64,000 nucleotides of DNA from the NCBI GenBank assembly GCA_030848705.1, contig CM061235.1:137461228-137525227 (forward strand), in the 5' to 3' direction. How positions within the stretch are numbered: the stretch's first letter is position 1; every line of letters starts with the position of its first letter. Positions 36,247-47,933 of the stretch are shown here, piece by piece. Both the position numbers and the translations under genes were made by a program. The notes beneath the pieces were generated by a model. The model worked only from the letters and a program-made list of their open reading frames with translations, was not told the DNA's origin and did not search any database. Source of the stretch: Heracleum sosnowskyi. Lineage: Eukaryota > Streptophyta > Magnoliopsida > Apiales > Apiaceae.

Positions 36247-36465
36247 GCTGAAAGCCTGACATTTGAAATTGGGTATCTTATTAAAGCCTCAGCTCGGGGG
36301 CTCGTGGACAAATGAAAACACATCCTTACTTGGACAATGACACTTGAAAAGTGTGTACGCCAATTCGGACTATATACAAAACTCTAAGCGACCGAAGAAA
36401 TTTGGAAGCTCGAAGATTTTTAGTTCTCCACTGCAGCAAGCTACACTGAAGAACTGGGGGCTTGT

Positions 36466-37074
36466 TGTTATGCCACGTTTTGGCATAGTCCATATTTCTC
36501 CGTTTAATAATTATTAATTCAGATTAATAATTAATTACTTGACCACTAAGTAATATCCTCTCTCTGAAACGAGGAAAGAATGAATCTCAATCAAAGAATA
36601 ACGGAAAATATCTCCAAACGATATTCTTCAAATCATGGAAAGAAATGCGGAGATGCCGCAAGATATTAGGAAAACGTGTGAAGACTGGATTATTTATGGG
36701 AACGTGAGGTGGATTGATAATCCTTGGACTATTTATGGGAACATGAGGTGTATTGATAATCCTTGAGCTGTTTATGGGAACATAAATCTTGGCTATTTTA
36801 TGGACTTGGACTGAATGACTTATCTAATGACTTGTTTTCCAAGAACTACGTGAGGCTTGATCCCTATATAAGGGTACGTAGGCACCTTGTATGATACACG
36901 GCAATTGACACTCGGGAAAGAGTAAGAGAAAGAACTCATTCTCTATTCAATTTCTGAGGAGTCATCATACGAGCTCAGCCCCCAAACATCCAAAAATCCT
37001 AAATCCCCCTATTTTCTTATTTCGTTATTCCAGCAACCTCCGATTTGTGTTGTTACGAAATTCCTCCAACAACA
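36466..37074 (+). repeat. 3' LTR, family member 2
   Basis: It is 609 bp, about 99 percent identical to its partner by visual comparison, and is followed by ACTAC. Confidence 0.95.
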
Positions 37075-38868
37075 ACTACTACTGTCCTTTGAGTTGTTGT
37101 GCAGGTCTTAGATTTGTTTTAGAAAATTTTTAATATATGTTTACTGATTTGTGGTGTGCGTGGCATGCGTAGGTCTTGTACTACTTCACTGATCATCAAA
37201 TGCTTTCACTGCAAATTGAATTTTTGTGCATAAATTGTTATTTACGTGTTGTGTGCTCAAGTGTTTGATTAATTTATGTTACTAACATGGTTAGTATTGT
37301 GGTAATTATTTCTTATAGTCATTCTTTTTGCAGTTGATCAATTCGGCTGTATAGAACTTAGAAGTTATAATAAATTTGTATGCGTTATATAATTAATTGG
37401 TTTAATACAAAATTATGTGAGTGTGGTCTCGGTACTTGTGCATGTAATACTTTAGTAATCATTTGCAGTGATTAGGTCATTAATTGATTAAATTATGTTT
37501 TAAGTTTATTGTTAAAATTAAAATGTAAAATCTTAGAATTATATTTCTTCCAATTTTGCTAAGCTAGTCAGTTTCCTTGACTTTCTTCCGTGAGTGATTA
37601 AAAAATATAGCTGGCCAAATCTAGTTTAATTAGTTAGTTAATTATTTATTTTTGCCATGTGAAAGTATTAAAACGCAAGAGAGGTTTTTGCAATTTTATC
37701 AATTTTTTTTAGACCATGTCCGTGTGTCCATTTCAAGATGAGCTGTAGTGCCCAATTGTTTTGTTTATGTTACTTGCCTTGTGATCCGTTTATATATGTA
37801 AAATTAGTAATTTAATTTCTATTTTTCGTCAAACAAATTTCAAGAATTCTGTTTTTGTCCAATCTTCATGTGATTAAGTGGATGCCTATGTGTTATATGT
37901 GTAAATTTGATATAGAATAAATGATTAATCATTTTGTGTTTCATTAATTATTATTTTAGGATTTGTTCGCGTTAATTTTCAGTATTCAGTCGACTTTGAG
38001 GTAAGTACTTTTTGATTTACTTTTATTTTCAGAAAAGATATTTTGACTCTACTTTAAATTTCGTATAAGATATAAGAATATTGTTTCGAACTGTATAAGA
38101 TATAAGAAATGAGATACGAAAATCTTTGAATCCCTCAGTCTCTACGTTTCGAACCCGTTCGTAATTTACGCTATAGTTCCGGAACTAGCCTTAGAGACCC
38201 TTAGTAAGCGCACAAATGTGCAACTTTAGATACCTATTAAGGGCGCGTAATTATTGAATTTTAGATTCCGGTCACTGGCAAAGTGTGGCGTATAAGAATA
38301 AGAATAAGAATAAGATCCCGGCTACTAGGAAAGTGTGACCGTAGAGCAAGATTGTGGTATTTATAAGAATTTCGTTTCTGTTTTTCAATTCTGTTTCTGA
38401 TCTGGATTTTAAAATATAAACTTTGGGTTGGATTTGTTTTCGCAAAGGTTTTTAAAATTAGTATTGTTTTGAGAAATCTGTTTTATTAAAACGCCCACTG
38501 ATTTTTGAGAATATCTGTAAGTCATTCTGTTATTTGCTGAGCTGTGTAGCTCACTCTTTTCTAATATTTCAGGTTTGTACATTGTGAAAGCTTATTAAGA
38601 ATATGGATGTGAACCTGTGAATTTCGTGCTACGTGATTTGATGTAATTTATTGAATAAGATTTATCGTGCTATTAGAAGACTTTTTGTTAAATGCAAGAC
38701 ACTGATTATTGGAATTGTGGAGTTGCGAGTCTAATTTTTATGTTTTTGAATTATTGACTTTGACTGCTGCTTTGACTTTTGTGCAATTTCGTATTTATTG
38801 AATAAAGAAATGTATTTTATTTAAGTTTTGTATTTACAAATAATAGTCCGAAAAGTCGGGCCGTTACA

Positions 38869-41110
38869 ATAAGTCTGTGCTGGAAAATTGCAAATATTAA
38901 ATTGACAGCCAGGAGATCAAGATTCAAGTAGAAAAAGTTTTAAAATTAGGGAATGTGATACATAATTTGAAGCTTTTTTATCAGCATCAGTTCTCAAATC
39001 CCAAAATCATCACCAAACTCTTTGAGGCATTACATCAAACATCTGATGAACACAATTCAGACTAAAGAAAACGAAAACATACCAACATCGAACTGAAATA
39101 GCAAAACAATACCTTATTGACAAAGATTAGAATAATTAATACACAAAAACCAGTAAGATAACCATAAATATAAAAGTCGAAAATAACACAAACACTAAGA
39201 AATGGGTATTAACATATCATCAGTCCATGAATCAAATGAAAAAAGAGATTTATTACTTTTGAGTAGCATCGTTCATATAATGCTCCAACAATGTTTAATT
39301 TACAAAGTCGGACCTGCAATGAAAGAAGAACATATGAGAACACCCATAAATACAGTTAAATGTAGACCCTGCAAAAACCAAATAGAAGATATATCAAGAC
39401 TCAAAGTTTATTAAGCAAATGTCGAATAACACAAATTATACCTTAAATTCATCTAATTTGAGGTGCAAAAACACATTCAAATATTACAAACCACAATGTG
39501 GCATATATACAAACTATGGGTCACGACTTCCATAATCTATTTACATTCCTCTTTTGGCAGATGTTCCATTCCTAGCCATTTATTAACTCTCATATGCAAC
39601 ATCCTTTTCAAAAAATTTCAACCAAAACATAGTGTCATCCATACTCATTATTTTATTCTTAGAAGTGGAGTCAACTTTCACCTTCTCACTTTGCATTGCC
39701 ATTTCATTTTTAGACAATGTCAAAGAGCACCACGAATGAGCACCACGAATAACCTTATTATAGACATCAAGGTGAAAATTAAATAAGTGAAAACCTGAAA
39801 GTTATAAATTTATTGTTGTACTTTAAACCTTAAAATATGAAAATAAAATAAGTGAAAAATTACATCAAACACATTGTGTGCATAATTGCATACACTTTCA
39901 TACCCCTAATTTTGTGCACAGTTTAAGAACAAATAACATAAGCATGATATTATCATTCAAAAATCACAAACAATATCATACAAAGTTAAATCATTAATGG
40001 ATAAATTAATATGCTTCAAACTTTTAAAGTGATTAATGTTGATATATACCTTCTTCTTAGTTGAAATTGTGATATCATTTGCAACCAAATCGTCGTAATT
40101 CTTTTATATCTGCTACAAATTGATGAGATACACAATTCAAAACTATTAGTTCAAAAGTATATGAATTATATACAGATAATAATCGCACAATAAAATCATA
40201 AATGAACTAATTGAACAAAAGCTGAAACAAATAAAATAGATACATCCAAAAGAGATAAAAGACAGATTTGTGAAAGAAAGATTCAAATGCAAATATAAGA
40301 AGAATGGAACTAAGAAGGTAAGAACCGTGAGTTTTGAGAGTGTAAAGACATACATGTTTTCAAATTCAAAATTCAAATTAATATTGGGAACCTCATAATT
40401 AGGGATATACAATCCACATGCCTGAAATTAAGAGGTTGTACAAAATACTGCAAATACGGTAAATGTATAAGGGTAATATAGTAAAATGAACGTCAAATAT
40501 CCTTCAGGCTTTATCACTTAAGTAGATGAAAATTAGAATACGGTCCGTCGTTTTACTAGATACTTGAATCAAATAATTTTGAGTAAGTGTTGTACACCCA
40601 TCATTTGTTCATTTTCCCAAACTCCTATAGGACTGTATGTCAAAACTTTTGGTCTGGTTAACTTTATGCATTTATCAAGCTTACATATCATCGCCACACT
40701 TAAAATCTAGAGGTAGGCACCTGAGAGGAATCATAGATGGCCAGGGATTGCTGCTGAAGCACCATACCACATTTTCACAATAGCCCAATGGGTTTGCTGC
40801 AAAAAAAAATGAAAATCAAGCTTTATTTTTCAAATATATGATTTAACTATATAATTAAAATCAAGCCCCGAAATTCTGATATTGCACCCTTAAATCTTGT
40901 ATCGAATATTTTGTGAAATCGAGAGGACGAATTATACGATATTGCGCTGGCAAGTCGCGACTGCAAGAAAATCTTCTCGAAATTCTAAGCAAATCACGTC
41001 CTCCCAACTGATTTAAGTCAAAAAATGGATACTCATGGTATTGAGGGAATTCTGCGGTATCCAAGGGAGGCCTTGGATTTGGAACCATTTATTGATTTAT
41101 TAACATGACA
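38869..41110 (-). other. intergenic DNA with minus-strand exon-like blocks, unidentified
   Basis: On the minus strand an open block at about 39595-39735 reads EMAMQSEKVKVDSTSKNKIM and ends at a stop after KDVAYES. Another near 40040-40095 reads NYDDLVANDITISTKKK before a GT. AG-preceded blocks also occur near 39230-39318. They look like short exons of one locus, but no family is recognised and frames were not joined with certainty. The open frame at 40146-40412 is hydrophobic because of AT-richness and is not convincing. Confidence 0.3.
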
Positions 41111-41115
41111 TCCGT

Positions 41116-41731
41116 GGCTTGCTTTAGAAATTATATATATGTATCTTTTAGTAACTACGGTATTTTGCTTGTAATCATTAGTTTTTTTCAAAATATTTAA
41201 AACATCTCCGATGGTATTTTGTGAAATGGTTGGCTAAATATTGATCATGTAAAATTTATTGAAATCTGTAAGACATTATACTCCAACGGAGTTGGCTATA
41301 TTGATTAGTTATATTTTAAAAGTAGTATGTTATTATTATTCTAAGTTATTATAAATACAATATATTATTTTAATGTGGTAATGACAGACGTGTAATTCTG
41401 CTACAGGTCTCTAGTAGTTCCGCGGCTTGCTTTAGAAATTATATACATGTATCTTTTAGTAACTACGGTATTTTGCTTGAAATCATGAGTTTTTTTCAAA
41501 ATATTTAGAACATCTCCAACGGTATTTTGTAAAATGGTTGGCTAAATATTGATCATGTAAAATTTACTGAAATCTGTAAGACATTATACTCCAACGGAGT
41601 TGGCTATATTGATTAGTTATATTTTAAAAGTAGTATGTTATTATTATTCTAAATTATTATAAATACAATATATTATTTTAATATGGTAATGGCTGACGTG
41701 TAATTCTGCTACAGGTCTCTAGTGGTTCAGC
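41116..41731. repeat. 308-bp tandem duplication
   Basis: GGCTTGCTTTAGAAATT begins copies at 41116 and 41424, a period of 308 bp, with over 90 percent identity by eye. The repeated unit contains the left part of the Tourist-like MITE described at 41508. Confidence 0.9.
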
Positions 41732-41879
41732 ATGTATAGTCAACGCGAGGTTAGCTGTATTTTTAACATAAGGTAATGTCCCATTGAAGAGACAAAATTT
41801 TAACATAATCTCCATAATTTTTATTTAAGTTATATAATTTGAATTTTTAGTTAAGGGGTGGTTATGGTTGGAGATGCTC
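41508..41879. mobile_element. Tourist/PIF-Harbinger-like MITE, TSD TTA
   Basis: The ends GAACATCTCCAAC and GTTGGAGATGCTC are inverted with one mismatch. TTA is present at 41505-41507 and 41880-41882, as expected of PIF/Harbinger. The body has no coding. A partial copy of its left end (from about 41200) exists because of the 308-bp tandem duplication. Confidence 0.65.
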
Positions 41880-41892
41880 TTAGAATTATACT

Positions 41893-41896
<4 letters not shown>

Positions 41897-41947
<51 letters not shown>

Positions 41948-41962
41948 TATATATATATATAT
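41897..41962. repeat. (TA)n microsatellite with one interruption
   Basis: More than 30 TA units are broken by a single GATA near 41946. Confidence 0.95.
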
Positions 41963-42563
41963 GGAGTTACTTCAATGAGAACCCAAGAACCGAGAACCCG
42001 GTGATATTTTTGTATTTTTGTTAAATTATCGGGGTAGTTACAACGCAATAAAGTAATTCATACATTACTCTTCTGATTTTCCTTTTTCGCTGCCACTATC
42101 GAACTCAAAGCCCTTCCCCTTTTGCTTTTGTTGATACATTTAAATCTTTCAATTTGGAGCAATATTATACTCTTCATATCATCATATTATATTTAAATCT
42201 TGAAATTTCGAAGATATTTGGAAAGGTACAAAACATATGAATCACCAAAATCGCACGGGTATTTGGCTCCTTCTTCATCGAAATACCTATATTATGATCA
42301 TACTATGAATATACATGTTATGATCACTAAATTATCAATATAATCGATTATATTAACACGAAACTTAAACATTTCCTGCTAGTTTCATGACACATACATG
42401 TTATTCTTAGCTAATTTATAGGGTTTCAAGTACGGATTTATGTTAATTCAGTATTTCAGAGCATAGATTCATATACAATGTATGTAGATGGTATATTGAT
42501 AGAGAATGTAAATTTTTAGGTTTTTTTGGTGATTTTTTAGTTAAAAACTTGATTTGTGATTCT
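41963..42563. other. intergenic DNA beginning with a MULE-like end
   Basis: GGAGTTACTTCAATGAGAACC at 41963 resembles terminal repeats of plant Mutator-like elements. I found no matching inverted end in the window, so this is tentative. Near 42525-42563 the sequence enters a GTGATTTT-rich repeat zone that continues beyond the retroelement at 57840. Confidence 0.3.
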
Positions 42564-42568
42564 GAAAG

Positions 42569-44306
42569 TGTTAGGGTTGACCGATTTGGAATGATGATAA
42601 CAAAATGCTCAAGACAAGAATTTGATTTTGACACCGAAGCTGATTATCAGAAAGCTAGTTCACAGAAGCTGATAAATCAGGAAGCTAACTAGAAGGCACT
42701 TTATCTATCCAAGGTCTAAAAGCCACATCAAATGATTGGAGGATATTTTGTCATCAAGTTAGGAAGCATTTCAGAAGCAAGCCAATGGACGTCTAATCAA
42801 GCACCAAGTGTTTCAGTGGTAAGTCTGCCTAATCAACTCAGTAATGGTGAATCAATAAAGATGACAAGGTGTTTTATCTAAAGATGAAGCTAAGAGTATC
42901 ATTTCTACGGATCAAGCTATGAAATCTCATTTCATCTACGGATACAAGCTGAAAACATCATATGTCATCAACGGATAGAAGCTGAGGACATCTTATCTCA
43001 TCAACGGATAGAAGCTAGGAACAACTTATATCATCTACGGATAGAAGCTGGGGACATCATATCTACGGATAAAAGCTTAAGGAAGTTGATCATCAGAAAC
43101 AGCTAAGGATGTCATGTTTTATCTATGGATGTGGTTAAGGAGGTCATGGTCTATCTATGGATGCAGTCAAAAATGTCATGTCTCATCTATAGATACAGTT
43201 ATGGAATATTACTTCTATCGATATTCTGAGATTACTTTTCTACGGCTAGTTGACGTAAAATAGCAATCTACGGATATGGAATTAATACGCCTACTGATGT
43301 TCATCTCATTCAACATGGAAAACAAATCTATGTAACGGAATCTTTTGGAGGTTTCTTTATTGTAGCAGGTTGAATGGAGGACAGTCTCAGAGATCATCAT
43401 TACACACCCGTGACTAAAAGATGCTGGATGACGATGCTAAAGATGTATGGAATATGGAGTCAAAATTGTAAATATTCGAAGGCTCAAATTCCTACAAATG
43501 AAATTTGAAGTCATCTATTGTCTCTTATGTCTCGATGGATAAATAAGAGTTAAGGCAGCTACCTAGAAGTTTAACTTCTAACTGGACACAAAGGAAAAGA
43601 TTGACAAGCATGAAGACCTATTTGAATACTACAGGTTCACTTATCTCAGCTGATAGTGACTTGACAGTCAGGTTACCGAGGAGAGGTCTCTTTCATGTAG
43701 ATGTCACATGGGCTTGGAAGCTAGGTCAATTGCATGGACTTAGTAATTTTTGAAGAGAGAAGCACACTCAATCAGAAAGCACCATTTGGGAGTATACAAG
43801 TTTATATTTGATGCCAGCCAAGGCATTTCCCGAATAGGATAGTTTCTGATATGAGCATGTGAACAAGCAGAACCAAAATGTAATATTTTATTATGTTTTA
43901 GGTTTTGTTTGTAACACATAGTCGATGTATATAAGATTGTGTGGAGTAGCATAAAAATGTATGTGGAGAGAGCACAAAGCTGAAAGAAAAACACTTAGTT
44001 CCTCTTCCATCATCTGTGTAAGCAGCTGGAGTTTGTTGAAAAACAAAACCAGAGAATTCTTCAATATACACCTCATGTGGGCTTTTTCCGAGAAACCCAC
44101 CTGAAAAGTTTTAAAAGTTTGCTTGTCTCCTGCATGTCTTTTTAACTCGAAGAATTCATATATGTTCATGGTCTTGTTTCAATTTCTAGTTAATTTACCA
44201 ACTCATATATTCATACTGTAAAAGGTTTGAAAAAGTTTTGTAAAATTAACTAGATTGTATTCAACCCCCCTTCTAAAATCTAGGTTGCGTTGTTCTGGGA
44301 ATAACA
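42569..44306 (+). repeat. 5' LTR of the Copia-type element
   Basis: It is 1738 bp and starts TGTTAGGGTTGACC. It contains a spaced array of CTACGGATA-type words (42900-43290). Confidence 0.95.
42900..43290 (+). repeat. spaced CTA(C/T)GGAT motif array in the LTR
   Basis: About a dozen copies of the word CTACGGAT or its variants (AACGGAT, CTATGGAT, CTACGGCT) occur every 25-45 bp, several within a larger CATC(T/A)ACGGATAGAAGCTG unit. The C-to-T variants are at the CG, consistent with methylated-cytosine decay. The array repeats in the 3' LTR. Confidence 0.7.
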
Positions 44307-44320
44307 ATTGGTATCAGAGC
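44307..44320 (+). other. tRNA-Met primer-binding site
   Basis: ATTGGTATCAGAGC abuts the left LTR. TGGTATCAGAGC is the standard complement of plant initiator-Met tRNA. Confidence 0.95.
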
Positions 44321-44367
44321 AAGCTTCTAACACAAAAGAAGTTTAAAGACCAAAAGCAACTGCAACC

Positions 44368-45897
44368 ATGGAGAGAGGTGACAATGAAGAAGCTGGGAAT
44401 GAGTTGTCGAACAAAGACTCAAAGTTGGAGTTTGCAAACTCTTTACCCAGAAAATGGAAGCATATATTTGGATATACTCCTGAACCCAAAAATCTAAATC
44501 TTAGCAGTCTGCTAAGTACTCTTGAGTGCTCAAATCTTGAGGCTATGTAGGATGCAAAGATTATCAATAAAGAAGGAGGAACAGAAACAAGAGATGTGGT
44601 CATCTCCAACCAAGATTTGGAAGAAGAGGAGAGAACAGAAGCATCAAGCTCAACATTCAAATTGAAGATCTGTGAATGTATCAGGACCACAAAAGACAAG
44701 GGCAAGGAAGGAACAGCACTGGAAGAAGAAGTCCTTTTTGAGCGAAGGGTTTCAACTGAAGAGGGTTGTTCTACATCAACAGAGGAATCTATCAACCTTG
44801 CACCCACAGCCTATGACAATCAAGAAGCAAGTTCAACCAGAAATCAGGTATTTTCTGTGAAGCCAACTAAGCATGTTAAAGAAGTATGTTGCAGCACTGC
44901 AATGAGTTTAATTGATGAATTACATGTTGTGCGTATTTTCTTTAACAATCTCATTGAAGAAAATGTCAGACTCAAAGCAACTAATGTTATGCTTAGTGAG
45001 ATAAATGCTATCTTGGAAACTCAAGTCTCTGAGTTTAAGGAAACACTTGTTGAAAGCATGAATGCTAAACATGAACTTGAGGCTGTCTTAAAAAGAGAAG
45101 TGGTTTTGAAAGAGCAGCTGAGAAATGAACAAGAGGTTATTGCAAGATGGAATAATTCCAGTTACATTGTGTCCAACATTATCAAATCTCAAGGAATGGA
45201 CACATTTTGTAAAGAGACCTGGAAGTGCAATAACAAGAAGCTAGAGGATGTGGAGACTGCTCCAAAGATGGTAAAACCATTTAGGAGTAATCAGACTCTA
45301 GAGAAACTGAGCAATATGGTTGGACCAAGTTTCAAGAATCAGGTTCAATCACTAAGAAGCAAAACCATCAAGGAAGAAGAGTCAGATGCAGATGAAGAGG
45401 AATGCTTGAATGAAACAACTAGGATTGACTGTAGCAGCAGCTACCCATCAGAAGAAAGTACTACCAGAAGGCCCTGCATTCGATGTGGTAGAGTTAATCA
45501 CTTGTATACTTCTTACAGATTTGTTCATACAAGATCTACTCAACTGCCTATGACTGATATGCCTGTCATGCATCACATTTTTGCTCACAATGCTTGAGAT
45601 TCAACAAGATATGCGAACATGCCATTTGTTCCCCATCCATATTGGTATGAATTCAATATGCCTCAAATGTCATGGAGCATGCCTGACTTGAATGATTTGT
45701 ATGCTCAAACATTTCCTTGCCGAGCATCAAATTTTGATATTCTTGAGCAACATGTGAATGCTAATTTCTCAATGTCAGAACCAAGGGATGAGAAGGGGTT
45801 GAATCCTTTGAAGCTCAAAGCTCAGAAAGAGAAGATGACAGTCATAAAAGCTAAAAAGCCAAAGCTCAAGGAAACTTGGGTACCTAAGCCAGCTTGA
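44368..45897 (+). pseudogene. gag-like polyprotein of the Copia-type element, two in-frame stops
   Basis: One frame runs from ATG at 44368 to TGA at 45895-45897, interrupted by TAG at 44548-44550 and TGA at 45595-45597. The middle portion (333 codons from 44596) is acidic and then has a leucine-rich, coiled-coil-prone region (about residues 100-180 of that segment). Near 45475-45525 is a degenerate zinc knuckle, CIRCGRVNHLYTSY, where the last Cys of CX2CX4HX4C is Tyr. The final part ends ETWVPKPA, like the end of Copia gag before protease. The gene would make the capsid-type protein of the element. With stops and a lost zinc ligand it is very likely dead. No protease follows. Confidence 0.75.
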
Positions 45898-47928
45898 TGT
45901 GGTTTTGAAAGTGTGCAGGAGAAAGATACAGAGCTTTAGCTTCCTACTAGAGTCTCTGTCCTGTTCACTAATTGCTCAGAGGATCGTAGCCCCTCTACTG
46001 ATAAGTAGAGATGATATTTGTAGTCATGATTAAGTAATGAAGCATGACTTTGGCAAACAATATCATCAGTTAGGGTTGAAGCACTAGTTGATGGATATAA
46101 GCATAACTTGTTATGTATCTATCAAGCATGTGATAAAGGAAACTTTGTATTTGTAGCCTGCATTGTCCATCAATAGAAAGACAATGAAGTGGTAAAAACT
46201 GGACACTTGTTAGAAAAGTGTATGTAGCTGATTTGTCTACTGCCTTGGAGGATTGCATGTTTTTGACCTCTTTGTGATAAGGCAAAATCAGGATAAAAGT
46301 AGCCAGTGAATAAGAAGCTGTCTAAGTCATGATTAGAGGAACCCCAAGTCTTGCCAAGGATGGGTTAAAGGATGCATGCCATTGAGGGAAACAATAGAAG
46401 ACCTCTATCAAGAACAAGACAGATCATACATTTGATAAACTCTTTCAGCCACTGCACATGAAATCTCGCCAAAGAATTTAGCTCAAGAATTCAGTGTGAA
46501 GAGATCTTATGAAACAAATGACAAAATCTGCAGAGACTTTGCTTGGAAAATCAGGATAACTGTTTGAGTTCTGGAAAGTTGTGGCTGGTGCTACTTATTA
46601 CAGCCAGAATGTTTTCTTGATCATTCAAGCACCTGAAGGAGGGATCATCAAATTGTGTGTATTAGTGTAGCCAACAGTTTTCTATTTTCACATTCCTCAG
46701 CCAAGGAAGTAATATAAGCTTAGCTAAAGGAGATAAGGGAATCTGTGTGGGAATTGCTTTAAGAACATTAAGTCCATGATCGAATACTTAACCTTTCACA
46801 TTGGTTAAGTTTAACTGACATCTGGATAAATATTCTCAAGAAATAAATGAGTGAAAGAGAAGATCTTTGCTAAGAGGAAGTAGAGGTGTAGCTGAGAGTG
46901 GTGGTTTCTTCTACGTGCATTTTTGACTATCTTTCATAAGAAATGACACTCGTGTGTGGGGGAAAGTAAGTAGCCAACCACAGTATTTTGTGTTCTTCTC
47001 TGAAAGGTTTTCTGCATGGATCATCTACTCAGGGGGAGCATTTCTCAGAGAGGGTTAATCTACTTCTGCAACTTCAATAAGACATCCTGTCAAAGATCGG
47101 ATCTTTTATCTACTCAGAAACCCAGGATGGGTATGCAACTCATAATGAGTGCATGTAGCTGGAAAAGCCTACAAGGCTTTAAGTCAATGAATCAACACTG
47201 TTATGGAGTCTAAACAGGTTGTTTCTAATGATGCCAGATAAATTAAGCTTATTGATGAGATATTTTTTGGAATTCTCAGATTTAGGTTTGAAATGGAAGG
47301 TGGTTTTGGTATGAAGAAGATGATGATTATGTGGATGGATCAGTATCTCCATGGGTTTTCTTATAGACTATGAATGATTCAAGTCCAAATGAGTCATCCA
47401 TAGGAAGGTTAAGTGGATCATCTGATTGGAAGCCAGAATAGAGTATCCGTAGGAAGCCAGAATGGAGTATCCGTAGGAAGCCAGAATGGAGCATCCGTAG
47501 GAAGCAAGTGAAGCATTCGGCGGTGGATCACAACTCTGAATTATCACCCCAATGAACTTAGGGGGAGTTTTTCTGAGTTAAAGATCTACCTCACATAATC
47601 ATACTGATGGGAATATTCTTACATCTTCAAGACCTGCACCAACCATAAGAAGCTTATTCCCAAAAAAATCCAGAAGAAAGTCCTCTTGAAGACAGTTTTC
47701 GGGTTGAAGGAATAAGGTGTTCACTTGGATCAAGGCAAGATCTTCCAGCTCCCACAAATCTGCATGTCTACTTCCTGGACATGAAATCTTTCTCCTTGAA
47801 GTTAGAGTCATGGTTAAAGAAATGAGTGGAACATCTGCCTGGCAATTCTCTAAATCTACTGTGCTAAGATCAGGTTCTTCAAAGATTTTCTGCAAAGGGA
47901 TTCTGTGTTGGACAGTGCAGTGGAAATA
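45898..47928 (+). other. non-coding interior of the Copia-type element, part 1
   Basis: No pol domain was recognised in any frame. It contains several GGGGGAG words and a 24-bp tandem repeat at 47428-47499. This suggests pol was lost or replaced. Confidence 0.6.
47428..47499 (+). repeat. 24-bp tandem repeat, three units
   Basis: GGAAGCCAGAAT(A/G)GAG(T/C)ATCC starts units at 47428, 47452 and 47476. Each ends GTA. A truncated start of a fourth unit is at 47500. The units contain ATCCGTAG, the inverse of the LTR motif. Confidence 0.9.
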
Positions 47929-47933
47929 CCTAT

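Larger units (their letters stand above)
34430..37074 (+). mobile_element. small non-autonomous LTR retrotransposon, family member 2, TSD actac
   Basis: The LTRs 34430-35038 and 36466-37074 are both 609 bp and differ at about six positions by eye (about 1 percent). ACTAC is duplicated at 34425-34429 and 37075-37079. The primer-binding-site candidate is TGGTGCTAGAAGGAGGGG, and the polypurine tract is GAAGAACTGGGGGC. The interior has five 88-bp tandem units and no gag or pol. It is inserted into an older Gypsy-type LTR. Confidence 0.95.
34049..38868 (+). repeat. 3' LTR of a truncated Gypsy-type element, split by a nested insertion
   Basis: It starts TGTAAAGTCCCG and ends CGGGCCGTTACA, a 12-bp imperfect inverted pair with TG..CA ends. 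Removing the nested element (34430-37074) and one target copy leaves about 2170 bp. The base pairs outside (AAGAA left, ATAAG right) do not match. That fits a 3' LTR preceded by its own interior rather than a solo LTR. Confidence 0.7.

Noticed and set aside
40146..40412. 88-codon hydrophobic minus-strand frame as a membrane protein
   Set aside because: Its Phe/Leu/Ile richness follows from A-rich plus-strand sequence. It has no start context or homology that I can recognise.
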